A stretch of 64,000 nucleotides of DNA from Ignavibacteriales bacterium (GTDB lineage: Bacteria > Bacteroidota > Ignavibacteria > Ignavibacteriales > Ignavibacteriaceae), in the NCBI GenBank assembly GCA_016709765.1, contig JADJMD010000008.1, positions 1-64,000 on the forward strand, in the 5' to 3' direction. This document shows, piece by piece, positions 1-9,246 of the stretch. Positions within the stretch are counted from its first letter, which is position 1. Each line of letters starts with the position of its first letter. Under the pieces are notes generated by a model. The model saw nothing but the letters and a program-made list of their open reading frames with translations. It had not been told where the DNA came from and searched no databases. The position numbers and the translations under genes are program-made.

Positions 1-372
1 CAAAAGGAGTCCCGGATCATATACGCTCGGATAACGGATCAGAGTTCAGTGCAAAGTCAGTAAGAGGTTGGTTAGAACGATTAGGAGTAAAAACATTATT
101 TATTGAACCAGGAAGTCCTTGGGGGAACGGATACATAGAATCATTTAATGGAAAACTAAGGGATGAGCTATTGAACGGAGAAATATTTGATAATATTTTA
201 GAGGCAAGAGTAATTACAGAACAATGGAGAGAACATTACAATAAAATCAGACCGCATAGTTCGTTAAATTTTCGACCTCCGGTACCGGAGGTAATGATCC
301 CTCATCAATATGCCAGTGCTTGATGATGGATTTACTAACTTATGCATTGGTACCATTAATAGGGGCAGGTCA
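1..372 (+). mobile_element. IS3-family insertion sequence, 3' end only (copy A)
   Basis: The first 372 bases match the last 372 bases of the complete element at 53198-54425, with six base differences that I counted. The copy ends in GGGGCAGGTCA, the same terminal inverted repeat as the intact copy. The 5' part lies outside the window, so I cannot tell whether this copy is complete. The bases after the end (ATAA) differ from those after copy B (GTAA). Confidence 0.93.
3..323 (+). CDS. IS3-family transposase OrfB, C-terminal fragment
   Basis: This is the 3' part of an integrase-core (rve, DDE) transposase that cuts and joins IS ends. The first full codon is at base 3 and TGA is at 321-323. The fragment carries the second aspartate (RSDNGSEFS) and the catalytic glutamate in the motif GSPWGNGYIESFNGKL, followed by RPHSSLNFRPP. 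Against the intact copy it has a Glu for Asp change near base 222 and a Pro for Leu change near base 287, outside the catalytic residues. It is partial because the window begins inside it. Confidence 0.93.
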   Translation, partial: KGVPDHIRSDNGSEFSAKSVRGWLERLGVKTLFIEPGSPWGNGYIESFNGKLRDELLNGEIFDNILEARVITEQWREHYNKIRPHSSLNFRPPVPEVMIPHQYASA

Positions 373-414
373 ATAAAAAGTTTGCACATTTAAAACTTTA
401 GCCACAGATATTTT

Positions 415-1257
415 TTACAACTTCAATAAAAGTATAGCGGCAATACCAACTGCAATAGCAATTTTGCCGTAAAGATTTATTTCTTCTTTCCAGATTAAAT
501 AAGCTGCAACTGCGGTTAAAACAATCACACCAATATTCTGAATCGGGAAAACAATTATGGCAGGTAATTCGCTAAGTGCTGCTAATAAAAAATGTATTGC
601 CAAAACATTTGGGAATCCTAAAATCAAACCAATCTTATAGGTGTCTTTATCAAACTTAATTTTATTGATTTGTATTCTTACCAAAGTATATAAGAACGCA
701 AAAAAGAATATCAAGAAAACAAAAGTTCCCTTTTCATCAATTGAAAAGTTTTGTCCAAATACTTTCATCGAAAAATCAACAAATCCGATTCCGACTAAAA
801 GAGAAAACAAATAAATATATTTACCTTTTCTTCCTTCCTGCGTTCCGTGACTTTTTAATGACAAATAAAATAGATAAAGTGTAACTATCGCAAGTGCAAA
901 TCCAAAAATCATTTTGATGTTTGGACTTTCACCAAAAAATATAATTGAGAATAGCACAGGAATTAAAACCGATAATCTTGCACTGACTGTTGCTAATGCT
1001 GTTCCTGCCAGGCTGATAGCTTTTGAATAGATAACGAATGTCTCGGCGAATAAAACTCCTAATCCAACTGCAAATAAAGTAGCATAAAGTGAAAAATGAA
1101 ATCCACCTTTAAAGAAAATAAAAATTAAAGCGAAAACCGAAGCAGTTAGATAATTTCCATTTATCAGTAAAAGAATATTAGTTTTTTTTACACTTCCATG
1201 TTTTAGGATTAAGGCTAAACTACTGGAACAAAATATTGTAAGAATTAAATAAAGCAT
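415..1257 (-). CDS. EamA/DMT-family transporter
   Basis: This is a 280-residue integral membrane protein made almost entirely of about ten hydrophobic segments. It has the two-fold EamA layout of the drug/metabolite transporter superfamily, with loops such as KAISLAGTALATVSARLSVL and IWKEEINLYGK at the ends of the halves. Members export or import small metabolites across the inner membrane, and the substrate cannot be read from sequence. It ends 43 bases from the IS copy A right end and starts about 105 bases past the stop of the MFS gene. A terminator lies between the two, so it is probably transcribed separately. Confidence 0.8.
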   Translation of the reverse strand: MLYLILTIFCSSSLALILKHGSVKKTNILLLINGNYLTASVFALIFIFFKGGFHFSLYATLFAVGLGVLFAETFVIYSKAISLAGTALATVSARLSVLIPVLFSIIFFGESPNIKMIFGFALAIVTLYLFYLSLKSHGTQEGRKGKYIYLFSLLVGIGFVDFSMKVFGQNFSIDEKGTFVFLIFFFAFLYTLVRIQINKIKFDKDTYKIGLILGFPNVLAIHFLLAALSELPAIIVFPIQNIGVIVLTAVAAYLIWKEEINLYGKIAIAVGIAAILLLKL

Positions 1258-1293
1258 TTAAATGTTATCCGAATAATTTTTTATTTGATACTG

Positions 1294-1326
1294 AAAAACA
1301 AACCCAGTCTATTAACAAAACTGGGT
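1294..1326 (-). terminator. Rho-independent terminator after the MFS transporter gene
   Basis: The arms ACCCAGT (1302-1308) and ACTGGGT (1320-1326) form a seven-pair stem. On the minus strand this is followed by a T-rich tract (1294-1301). It sits 37 bases past the MFS stop codon. Confidence 0.7.
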
Positions 1327-1362
1327 CCGTATTAATTATGAAGATATGTTATCAGTAATATT

Positions 1363-2868
1363 TTAATGACCACCCTTTGGTTGAATAATTTCATCCGCTG
1401 TTGATCTGGGTTCTTTAACAAAGAACCAAAAGAAAACTGAAAATGTAATGAACACACCGCAAAGGATATAAAGTAATTGAAAGTTTTGAGTTTCGGAAAT
1501 AATATTTGCAACTCCCTGACTCATCATTTGAGGAAGTACAACAGCAAGATTGAATATTCCCATAAACAATCCCATTTTATTTTGATTAACTCTTTCAGTT
1601 ACGATTGAGAAGACTATTGAAATAACAGCAGACCATCCTATGCCTGTCAAAAACATTCCAAGGTAAAAGTTGCCTTCGTATCTGCCGAAGAAAGCAATAT
1701 AAAAATATCCAATAGCGCTAAAGGCTAATGCCACAGTATAAGTCCTAACTCTTCCAATATGTTTTGCGATGAGGGATAGTACCATTGGGAATACAGCACC
1801 GACAGCATTAAGAATTAAAAATCCGAGTGAAACAATATTGCCTGTCGTTGTATCTTTGGTTTGCATGACACCGGTTAAAAACTCGGCAAATTTATTAGCA
1901 AACACATTTGTAATATCAAGGTTTGGTATGATTTGTTTATCAATAAAAAAACCTGACATAACAAACATACTTTGGAAAGCAATCCATGTAAAAGTATGAG
2001 CAAGCATAATTTTTTGAAATTCATTTTTATCAGATTCGGCTTTTCTCCCTTGTACAATTATCCAAAAGCCAATAATGAAAGTGTAAACTAAACTTAATAT
2101 CAACAATGGATTGTGCATAAAACGTAATTCATTTTGATAGAAATGAAATATCAAACTGAAAACACCAAAAACTAAAAATCCATACAAAGGGAAAATTGAT
2201 TTGAAGATATCAAGAACCGTGTGCTTTTCTTGATTTGCTTCATCCTGACCAGCTAATTCTTTTGGTTCTTCAATCAGCAGGATCGGGAATACAGAACAAA
2301 CTAAAACGAAAATTGCTGCAATAAATAACAAGGTTTCGTTTCCATAAACCATAGATAAAAAATATGCTAACACACCAAATGTTCCGGAAATAACCTGCAT
2401 CCAAACGTAACCAGAAGTTCGCTGCTTCCCTTCCGGAGTTAAATCTGCTATGATTGATCGGGCAGGATTGAATGTTACATTAATTGACAAATCTAACATC
2501 AGTGCAATGACAGATGCGATCAAAATAATACTTGTAATTCCGGTTACCTTAGATATAACTCCGATTTGCGGCAAAGCTAAAAACATTAGTGCACCTACAA
2601 TTCCACCAATCATAATGAATGGTCGGCGTCTTCCTTTTAGGAACCAAACGTTGTCACTTATCATTCCAACAATAACTTGTCCAAAGATTCCTGCAAGTGG
2701 ACCTGCTAGCCAGACAAATGCAACCTCGTGAATGTTTAGACCATATTTTTTACTAAGTATCCAGCTTAGCGCAGCAATTTGGGTTGATAGTGCAAATCCA
2801 ACTGCTGTTGCAGGTAGTGCCAGCATTGCGTAAAAAGTTTTGGTAAGTTTTTTTTGGATTTCTAACAT
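1363..2868 (-). CDS. MFS sugar transporter, SLC45/GPH-like
   Basis: This is a 501-residue major facilitator with about twelve membrane segments. The segment WLAGPLAGIFGQVIVGMISD followed by a KGRRRPFI loop matches the SLC45-like branch of sugar/H+ symporters, which carries sucrose and maltose-type sugars. The second half has the matching loop IGRVRTY. Directly upstream in the same direction (22 bases) is a secreted GH13 alpha-glucan hydrolase, so uptake of maltose or maltodextrins is the likely role. Family assignment is firm; the substrate is inferred from context. The terminator at 1294-1326 ends the unit. Confidence 0.82.
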   Translation of the reverse strand: MLEIQKKLTKTFYAMLALPATAVGFALSTQIAALSWILSKKYGLNIHEVAFVWLAGPLAGIFGQVIVGMISDNVWFLKGRRRPFIMIGGIVGALMFLALPQIGVISKVTGITSIILIASVIALMLDLSINVTFNPARSIIADLTPEGKQRTSGYVWMQVISGTFGVLAYFLSMVYGNETLLFIAAIFVLVCSVFPILLIEEPKELAGQDEANQEKHTVLDIFKSIFPLYGFLVFGVFSLIFHFYQNELRFMHNPLLILSLVYTFIIGFWIIVQGRKAESDKNEFQKIMLAHTFTWIAFQSMFVMSGFFIDKQIIPNLDITNVFANKFAEFLTGVMQTKDTTTGNIVSLGFLILNAVGAVFPMVLSLIAKHIGRVRTYTVALAFSAIGYFYIAFFGRYEGNFYLGMFLTGIGWSAVISIVFSIVTERVNQNKMGLFMGIFNLAVVLPQMMSQGVANIISETQNFQLLYILCGVFITFSVFFWFFVKEPRSTADEIIQPKGGH

Positions 2869-2890
2869 AAAATTTGCCTTGGTTAGTTTT

Positions 2891-4726
2891 CTACTTTATC
2901 TGCAAAAATATTTCTGCTGATTTCTTTTTAATATTTAATTTCTTTTTGCTAGTAATATCAAACTCATCATTTGATTTTAGATTTTTGATACTTTTTGTTG
3001 ACCCCAAAGTTTCTTTATAATTATTTAAATCAATTTCAGAATCATCATCACTTCCATTAACAACAACCATTGTCGATTCATCATTAGTTTCTTTAAAATA
3101 AACATATACATTGTTGAAAGGATAAAAATGAGTAAGCTTTCCTTGGGATAAGGATTTATGATTTTTTCTAAGCTCTAATAAATTTTGCGTAAAATTAAAA
3201 ATGTCATTTTGATATTCAGTTCGATCACAACTATAAAAAGCATTTAGTGAATCATTTACAAACCCGCCAGGGAATGGTGAGCGAATTGTACCGTGGCTCT
3301 TATCTCCAACCATTCCTATTTCTGAGCCATAAAGAATTTTTGGAATGCCTCGCGTTGTTAAAAGAATTGTAAGAGCAATCTTATATTTTTCAACATCTTT
3401 ATTTGCAACAAATAATCCACGGGTTATATCGTGATTATCAAAGAAAGTTAAAAGATTATTTGAATCGTAATAAATAAAATCCTGAGCAAGAATATTAAAT
3501 ATTCCTTCCAATCCTTTTTTGCCGCTTAAATAATCACGGAATGCATCTGATAACGCAAAATCTGTAACACACGGAAGATTTGAATTGAGATGTTCACCAA
3601 ATTTATTTTTTTGCTGATAAGCAGCAAGATAAGGTGGTTCGCCAGTCCAGATTTCACCAACAATATTAAGCGATGGATATTCAGTTAAAATTGTTTTTGC
3701 CCAGTCTGACATCGCATATTGATTACAGTATGGATAAGTATCTTCGCGAATTCCATCCAAACCTAAGTATTCAATCCACCAAATTGTATTTTGAATAAGA
3801 TATTTTTTTAAGAAAGGATTAGCTTGTTTTAAATCAGGCATATAATCTTCAAACCAGCCATTCCATGTCAGATCAACAGATTCACCCGGACTGTGCGGAT
3901 CAGGAAAAGTCATTTTGTTATGATTTGCATGTAAATGATTTTTAACCGTTCCGTTGATCCAATCTTTAAATGGTAAATCTTTCATCCACCAATGATTTAT
4001 TCCGATATGATTTGAAACATGATCCATAATTATTTTCAAACCTTTGGAATGTGCTTCTTCAACAAGATTTTTGTAAAGTTCATTGCTTCCAAAACGAGGA
4101 TCAATTTTGTACAAATCCGTTGCGGCATAACCGTGATAACTCATCCACATATTATTTACTAACATTGGAGTTATCCAAACAGAAGTTACACCAAGGTCTT
4201 TTAAATAATCTAACTTTGAAATGATCCCTTCAATATCACCACCTTTTCTACCGTCTAAATCTTTTGAGGTGAATTTATCTAGACTATCTCCAATATTATT
4301 GTTTGCAGAATTTCCATCACAAAATCTGTCTGCCATAATCAAATACATTACATCAGATTGATTAAAACCTTTGAATTTATCTTTAGGATTTTCTCTAGAA
4401 AAAATTGGAAAATTGATTACAGTTTCCTGATTCCCTTTTGCAAATCCAATTTCAAAATTGTAATTGGTTTTAATTTGAGGTGAGATAAATAAATCGATAA
4501 AAAAATAATTTGGACTTTCAGCTGAGTGAACATTGATAACTTCAATTGGTCCGTGCTGTGGGTAAACTTCAACATCTCTTAAATTCTTCCCATAAATCAT
4601 AATCTGAACTGTATCATACTTCATCCCAACCCACCAGTTAGGTGGTTCAATTCTTTCGATGGAAAAATCCTGAGCAGAAACCTTGCATAGAAAGATAAGG
4701 GTGATAAAAAATGTTGAAAACTTCAT
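2891..4726 (-). CDS. Secreted GH13 alpha-amylase/cyclomaltodextrinase-like hydrolase
   Basis: This 611-residue protein has a signal peptide ending near residue 18 (LCKVSAQ). An N-terminal beta-sandwich (about 20-115, starting ERIEPPNWWVGM) matches the cyclomaltodextrinase N domain. The GH13 barrel follows: region I DHVSNH, region II GIREDTYPY with the nucleophile Asp, region III GEIWTG with the acid/base Glu, and region IV FFDNHD. A C-terminal all-beta domain ends the protein. It should hydrolyse alpha-1,4-glucans outside the cytoplasm, like SusA or neopullulanases. Its neighbour is the MFS sugar transporter, with which it probably forms an operon. Confidence 0.9.
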   Translation of the reverse strand: MKFSTFFITLIFLCKVSAQDFSIERIEPPNWWVGMKYDTVQIMIYGKNLRDVEVYPQHGPIEVINVHSAESPNYFFIDLFISPQIKTNYNFEIGFAKGNQETVINFPIFSRENPKDKFKGFNQSDVMYLIMADRFCDGNSANNNIGDSLDKFTSKDLDGRKGGDIEGIISKLDYLKDLGVTSVWITPMLVNNMWMSYHGYAATDLYKIDPRFGSNELYKNLVEEAHSKGLKIIMDHVSNHIGINHWWMKDLPFKDWINGTVKNHLHANHNKMTFPDPHSPGESVDLTWNGWFEDYMPDLKQANPFLKKYLIQNTIWWIEYLGLDGIREDTYPYCNQYAMSDWAKTILTEYPSLNIVGEIWTGEPPYLAAYQQKNKFGEHLNSNLPCVTDFALSDAFRDYLSGKKGLEGIFNILAQDFIYYDSNNLLTFFDNHDITRGLFVANKDVEKYKIALTILLTTRGIPKILYGSEIGMVGDKSHGTIRSPFPGGFVNDSLNAFYSCDRTEYQNDIFNFTQNLLELRKNHKSLSQGKLTHFYPFNNVYVYFKETNDESTMVVVNGSDDDSEIDLNNYKETLGSTKSIKNLKSNDEFDITSKKKLNIKKKSAEIFLQIK

Positions 4727-4960
4727 TAAACTCCAGATAGAATTATTGCTGCAAAAATAGAAAATAAAAACTAATTATCTGATTATTCTTCTTTACTAAA
4801 TAGCAAACAAATAAAAACCATTCTCTAGAATTTTTAAAAAATTGTTGATTAATTTTTAATAATAAGTTAAATTTTAAGTGGTTATAGCAATTATTTATTC
4901 TGACACACTAAAAAGGCGGCATTCCTAAATACATCATTTACATTTTCAAGGGAGAACGAG

Positions 4961-5629
4961 ATGAAAAACTTTTACGCTTTTCTTTCAACTTTACTTATAT
5001 CCATATTCCTAATTTCCTGTGACACTACAGACTCAAATGACGATCCAAATTCACTTGGTGGTGATCCTAATGTTTCATTTAGTCAGGTTGGAAATACTGT
5101 AAATATGGGCAATTTAAATATTGGAAATAATTCCTATGATATAGGCGGAGTTGTTTCCGTAACCAAAAATGATAATGGTATTGCCACATTACATGTGCAA
5201 GCTGATTTAAGTAATGTTCCTGGACTAAGTGCATTCAATAATTTTATTCCTGCAAGTATGAAAGATACAAATGGTAAAATCAATTGTAATTTACAATTTA
5301 AAGTTACCACAGAAGGTATGCAGGATAATATGAATGTTGATGGGAAACTTCAAACATTAGTAAAATATGATGGTAAAGTAGGAGATCAATATCAACTTAA
5401 AACATCTAACGGAAAAACAATTACAAGACAAGTAACGGAAAGAACTGATCAGGATGACTTTCCATATGGGTTTTACAATATAAAAACAATAAAAGTTGAA
5501 CAAGATTCAAGAATTCCAGGGATATCAAAATTTGTTTTCAGAGTAAATCATAAGTTTGGTTTAGTTTATGTTCAACTCTACATGGAAGATGGAACATCAG
5601 CTTATATATATCTTTATTCAGTAAACTAA
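4961..5629 (+). CDS. Lipoprotein of unknown function
   Basis: This 222-residue protein begins with a signal peptide and lipobox (LISIFLISC), so it should be lipidated at Cys20 and exported. The mature part is rich in Asn, Gly and Thr with alternating hydrophobic residues, which suggests a beta-rich fold. I recognise no catalytic motif. The start ATG follows AAGGGAGAACGAG, a good ribosome-binding site. The 234-base gap upstream separates it from the divergent amylase gene and should hold both promoters; I could not place either firmly. Confidence 0.75.
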   Translation: MKNFYAFLSTLLISIFLISCDTTDSNDDPNSLGGDPNVSFSQVGNTVNMGNLNIGNNSYDIGGVVSVTKNDNGIATLHVQADLSNVPGLSAFNNFIPASMKDTNGKINCNLQFKVTTEGMQDNMNVDGKLQTLVKYDGKVGDQYQLKTSNGKTITRQVTERTDQDDFPYGFYNIKTIKVEQDSRIPGISKFVFRVNHKFGLVYVQLYMEDGTSAYIYLYSVN

Positions 5630-5646
5630 TGATATGATATTGTTCT

Positions 5647-6132
5647 GTGAACAAATTTAAACTACCACTATTGCCCTATACATTTAAACCGGCAGGATAT
5701 TTGTTTATTCTGCCGGGGTTATTCTTACTAACCATTCGATTTTACTACGATATAAAACTAGATTTATTTAATATTAAAACTTTTGCAATTTATTCAACTT
5801 ACCTCGAAACAAAATATTTTTCTATTATTGATAACCATTTTACTGAGGAAATTGGTGGGTTTTTATTAATACTTGGATTATCATTTATAATATTATCAAA
5901 AGAAAAATATGAAAAGCACACTATTAACGAATTAAGATTAAAAGCATTCATATTAAGTTTTTATATAAATTTTGTTTTTCAAATAGTCATTGTTTTATTT
6001 GTATTTGGAATAGCATTTATTAAACTGATTTTAGTTGGCTTACTTCTCCCATTTCTTACTTATTACTTTATTTTCAAATATTTTCTTTTTAAAAACAGAA
6101 ATTATTTTGTGTCAAATAAGAATGAAGATTAG
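5647..6132 (+). CDS. Hypothetical membrane protein
   Basis: This 161-residue protein has about four hydrophobic segments and a Lys/Asn-rich tail, so it is an inner-membrane protein. The best start is GTG at 5647, since no ATG precedes the first membrane segment. It overlaps the start of the following MBL hydrolase gene by 11 bases, which suggests coupled translation. I do not recognise a family. Confidence 0.6.
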   Translation: MNKFKLPLLPYTFKPAGYLFILPGLFLLTIRFYYDIKLDLFNIKTFAIYSTYLETKYFSIIDNHFTEEIGGFLLILGLSFIILSKEKYEKHTINELRLKAFILSFYINFVFQIVIVLFVFGIAFIKLILVGLLLPFLTYYFIFKYFLFKNRNYFVSNKNED

Positions 6133-6871
6133 TAAAACACTTAAAGCAATCTCCATAGTTATTTTAATTTTAATTGCGGTTTCCGCTATCTCATTTTATA
6201 CCTACTTTTATTTAATCTTAAACTTTGATGAACAAATAACCGAACACTATACAAAAGATGTTGTTGTAATTAATGATTTATTCGTTAGCATGTATCTGGT
6301 TAAAACTGATTCAGGTTATATCGCAATAGATACCGGATTTTTTAATTCCTACATAGGAAAAGGATTAGAGTATAATAATATTTCAAAAGTTGATGTAAAA
6401 TATATTTTACTTACACATTCAGATGCAGATCACGTAAATGGGATAAATCTCTTTAAAAATGCCAGAATCTTTTTCCCATTCGAAGAGAAAAAAATGCTTG
6501 ATCACAAAAAGCAGAGATTTACTTTTTTACCTTTTTATTCTAATGGACTAGATGTAAAAAAATATTCATTAGTAATGGATGGAGAAGAATTAAATTTATT
6601 TGGTAAAAAGATAAATTGTATTTCTCTTCCTGGTCATACTGATGGTGCGATGGGATACATTATTGATAACAAATACTTATTCTCCGGTGATGCATTCCGT
6701 ATTAAAAATGGGAAATTAAAAGCACCCTTTAAAAAACAATTTGTAATGGATTTGAATAAAATGGAAGAATCCCTAAAAAAGGTTGCTTTGTTGGATAGTA
6801 TTAAATACATCTTCTCAGCACATTCAGGTTTTACTGCTGATTTTAATTTTGCAATATCTGACTTAAAATAA
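6122..6871 (+). CDS. Membrane-anchored MBL-fold metallo-hydrolase
   Basis: The 249-residue protein has one N-terminal membrane segment (about residues 8-28) and a metallo-beta-lactamase domain. Metal-ligand motifs are THSDADH near residue 100, the later His in LPGHTDG, the Asp in FSGDAF and the terminal His in SAHSG. The family hydrolyses thioesters, lactones and other substrates; nothing here fixes the substrate. An in-frame upstream TTG at 6035 would add 29 residues lying inside the previous gene, so I prefer the ATG at 6122. The overlap with the preceding membrane protein points to a joint transcript. Confidence 0.82.
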   Translation: MKISKTLKAISIVILILIAVSAISFYTYFYLILNFDEQITEHYTKDVVVINDLFVSMYLVKTDSGYIAIDTGFFNSYIGKGLEYNNISKVDVKYILLTHSDADHVNGINLFKNARIFFPFEEKKMLDHKKQRFTFLPFYSNGLDVKKYSLVMDGEELNLFGKKINCISLPGHTDGAMGYIIDNKYLFSGDAFRIKNGKLKAPFKKQFVMDLNKMEESLKKVALLDSIKYIFSAHSGFTADFNFAISDLK

Positions 6872-6945
6872 ACTCCAAACAAGACTTTCCAATTTCTTGC
6901 ATTTTATCTCATTTAAGTTGATTTTTGTTTTCCAATTTGAACAAA

Positions 6946-7404
6946 ATGAAACAGCAAACAGACGAAAAAAATATTGCGGTTAATCGTAAAGCAAGACACG
7001 AATTTACCATTATACAAACATTTGAAACAGGAATTGTTTTAGTTGGAACTGAAGTAAAAGCATTACGAGAAGGTAAAGCTAATCTTGTTGATAGTTATGC
7101 TCTAATTCAAAATAATGAGATTTGGTTGTTAAGTCTCCATATAAGTGAGTACAAACAAGGTAATATTAACAATCATGTGCCAACGAGAGATAGAAAATTA
7201 TTGATGAACCGATCAGAAATAAAAAAACTAATCGGTAAAACAAAAGAAAAAGGTTTAACATTAGTTCCTTTAAGATTGTATTTTAAGAACGGTAGAGTAA
7301 AAGTTGAGATAGCACTCGCAAAGGGAAAGAAAGTTTACGATAAACGTGCTGACATTGCTAAACGAGATTTTCAAAGAGATCAGGAACGAAAAATAAAATA
7401 TTGA
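6946..7404 (+). CDS. smpB: SsrA-binding protein SmpB
   Basis: SmpB binds tmRNA and delivers it to stalled ribosomes for trans-translation. The 152-residue reading from ATG 6946 fits the usual 150-160. Recognisable features are NRKARHEF at the N-terminus, GTEVKALREGKANL, the loop DRKLLMNRSEI and the basic tail KKVYDKRADIAKRDFQRD. An in-frame TTG at 6925 would add seven residues, but family members start near the ATG. No tmRNA gene was seen in the window. tyrS follows 39 bases downstream in the same direction. Confidence 0.95.
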   Translation: MKQQTDEKNIAVNRKARHEFTIIQTFETGIVLVGTEVKALREGKANLVDSYALIQNNEIWLLSLHISEYKQGNINNHVPTRDRKLLMNRSEIKKLIGKTKEKGLTLVPLRLYFKNGRVKVEIALAKGKKVYDKRADIAKRDFQRDQERKIKY

Positions 7405-7443
7405 AAAATTCAAAGATTTAAAATTGAAAGACTAATTTACTAA

Positions 7444-8664
7444 ATGAGTAAAATAAATTTTCCATCCTTAAATGAACAAATAGATATTATTAAACGCGGT
7501 GTCGTTGAGATAATTCCTGAAGATGAATTAGTTAAGAAGATTGAAAAATCAATTAAGACATCTAAACCTTTAAACATTAAACTTGGCTGCGATCCCAGCA
7601 GACCTGATTTACATATCGGACATTCTGTTGTAATTCGCAAGCTTGCGCAGTTTCAGGAACTCGGTCATCAAGCAATACTAATTATTGGTGATTTTACAGG
7701 GATGATTGGGGATCCATCCGGAAGAAATGCAACACGCCCTGCCCTAACACTTGAAGCAACACGAATTAATGGAAACAGTTATTTTGAACAAGCTTCAAAG
7801 ATTCTGCATAAAGAAAAAACTAAAATCGTTTATAATTCTGAATGGCTAGGTAAAATGAATTTTGAAGATGTAATCAAACTTGCATCAAAATATACCGTAG
7901 CTCGTATGATTGAAAGAGATGATTTTACAAAAAGATTTAAAGCTGGTGAACCGATAAGTGTGCATGAATTTCTTTATCCTCTTGCTCAAGCAATGGATTC
8001 AGTTGCGATTGAAAGTGATGTTGAGCTTGGTGGAACTGATCAGAAATTTAATTTACTTGTTGGAAGAGATATTCAACGTGAGTATGGAATTGAACCACAA
8101 GTTATTTTAACTATGCCTTTATTAGTTGGAACAGATGGCGTTGAAAAGATGAGCAAATCTTATGATAATTATATCGGAATTTCAGATGAACCATCACAGA
8201 TATTTGGAAGAACACTTTCGATACCCGATAATCTGATTTATCAATACTTTGAACTCGCGACGAATGTATCCAACCAAAAGCTTGCAGAAATAAAATCACA
8301 ATTAGCGAATGGAGCTGCAAATCCCAGAGATATAAAACGTGAACTTGCACGTATATTGGTTACAATGTATCATAATCAAGAAGCTGCAGAAATTGCTCAG
8401 CAGGAATTTGACAACATATTTATCAACAAAGGTTTGCCGGATGAGATTGAAGAATATAATATTGGTGAAACCAAAGAAATGAATATATTAGATTTAATAA
8501 TTTTAGTAAATTTCGCTCCATCAAAAGGTGAAGCACGACGCTTGGTTTTACAAGGTGGAGTGTCAATTGATGGAAATAAAATAAGTGATGTTCAAAGTAG
8601 TATTTCTGTAACAACAGGAATGATTCTTAAAGTTGGCAAACGTAAATTCATTAAACTCATTTAA
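7444..8664 (+). CDS. tyrS: Tyrosyl-tRNA synthetase
   Basis: This class I synthetase charges tRNA-Tyr. The 406-residue protein carries the HIGH signature as DLHIGHS near residue 56 and the KMSKS loop intact near 233 (VEKMSKSYDNYIG). It ends in an S4 RNA-binding domain (FAPSKGEARRLVLQGGVSID). The stretch GDFTGMIGDPSGRNATRP is typical of the TyrZ-type (type 2) branch, an assignment I hold with moderate certainty. It lies between smpB and the arginine decarboxylase gene with short gaps, consistent with one operon. Confidence 0.95.
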   Translation: MSKINFPSLNEQIDIIKRGVVEIIPEDELVKKIEKSIKTSKPLNIKLGCDPSRPDLHIGHSVVIRKLAQFQELGHQAILIIGDFTGMIGDPSGRNATRPALTLEATRINGNSYFEQASKILHKEKTKIVYNSEWLGKMNFEDVIKLASKYTVARMIERDDFTKRFKAGEPISVHEFLYPLAQAMDSVAIESDVELGGTDQKFNLLVGRDIQREYGIEPQVILTMPLLVGTDGVEKMSKSYDNYIGISDEPSQIFGRTLSIPDNLIYQYFELATNVSNQKLAEIKSQLANGAANPRDIKRELARILVTMYHNQEAAEIAQQEFDNIFINKGLPDEIEEYNIGETKEMNILDLIILVNFAPSKGEARRLVLQGGVSIDGNKISDVQSSISVTTGMILKVGKRKFIKLI

Positions 8665-8687
8665 CTTAGATTAGAAAGGGTCAGACA

Positions 8688-9233
8688 TTGTATCTACCAA
8701 CAAAATTATTTTTTACAAAAGGTGTTGGAAGGCACAAAGAGTATTTAAGCTCTTTTGAACTTGCATTAAGAAATGCTCGAATCGAAATCTGCAACCTTGT
8801 TACAGTAAGCAGTATCTTTCCAATAGGATGTAAACGTGTTTCAATTGATGAAGGAGTAAAGTTAATTACGCCCGGTCAAATCACACATTGTGTTATGGCT
8901 CGAAATTCTACCAATGAGCCTAATAGATTAATTGCTGCGTCTATCGGTGTTGCAATACCGGCTGATACAAGTGCCTATGGTTATTTATCCGAGCATCATC
9001 CCTATGGTCAACCTGAAAAAATTTGTGGTGAATATGCCGAAGATTTAGCTGCTACTATGCTCGCATCTACACTAGGTGTTGAATTTGATCCTGAAAAAGA
9101 TTGGAGCGAAAGAGAAGATATCTATAAAATGTCCGGTAAAATTGTTCGATCTTTTAACGTTACTCAGTCAGCAGAAGGTGATAAAAATGGATTATGGACT
9201 ACCGTAATTGCTTGCGGTGTTTTTCTTCCATAA
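8688..9233 (+). CDS. pdaD: Pyruvoyl-dependent arginine decarboxylase
   Basis: The enzyme decarboxylates arginine to agmatine, the entry to polyamine synthesis. The 181-residue proenzyme contains the self-cleavage site NLVTVSSIFPIGC near residue 45, where Ser-Ser cleavage makes the alpha chain with its pyruvoyl group. Other family blocks are LFFTKGVGRHKEYLSSFE, PGQITHCVMAR, HHPYGQPEKICGEYAEDLA and the C-terminal GLWTTVIACGVF. No ATG is available, so the start is TTG at 8688, preceded by AGAAAGGG. PdaD occurs in archaea, Chlorobi and some other bacteria. The gene follows tyrS by 23 bases and precedes a TerC gene by 13. Confidence 0.93.
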   Translation: MYLPTKLFFTKGVGRHKEYLSSFELALRNARIEICNLVTVSSIFPIGCKRVSIDEGVKLITPGQITHCVMARNSTNEPNRLIAASIGVAIPADTSAYGYLSEHHPYGQPEKICGEYAEDLAATMLASTLGVEFDPEKDWSEREDIYKMSGKIVRSFNVTQSAEGDKNGLWTTVIACGVFLP

Positions 9234-9246
9234 TTAGAAAGATTAT

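Noticed and set aside
6035..6121. Upstream extension of the MBL hydrolase
   Set aside because: The extra 29 residues lie inside the preceding membrane protein gene, and ATG 6122 gives a normal N-terminal anchor.
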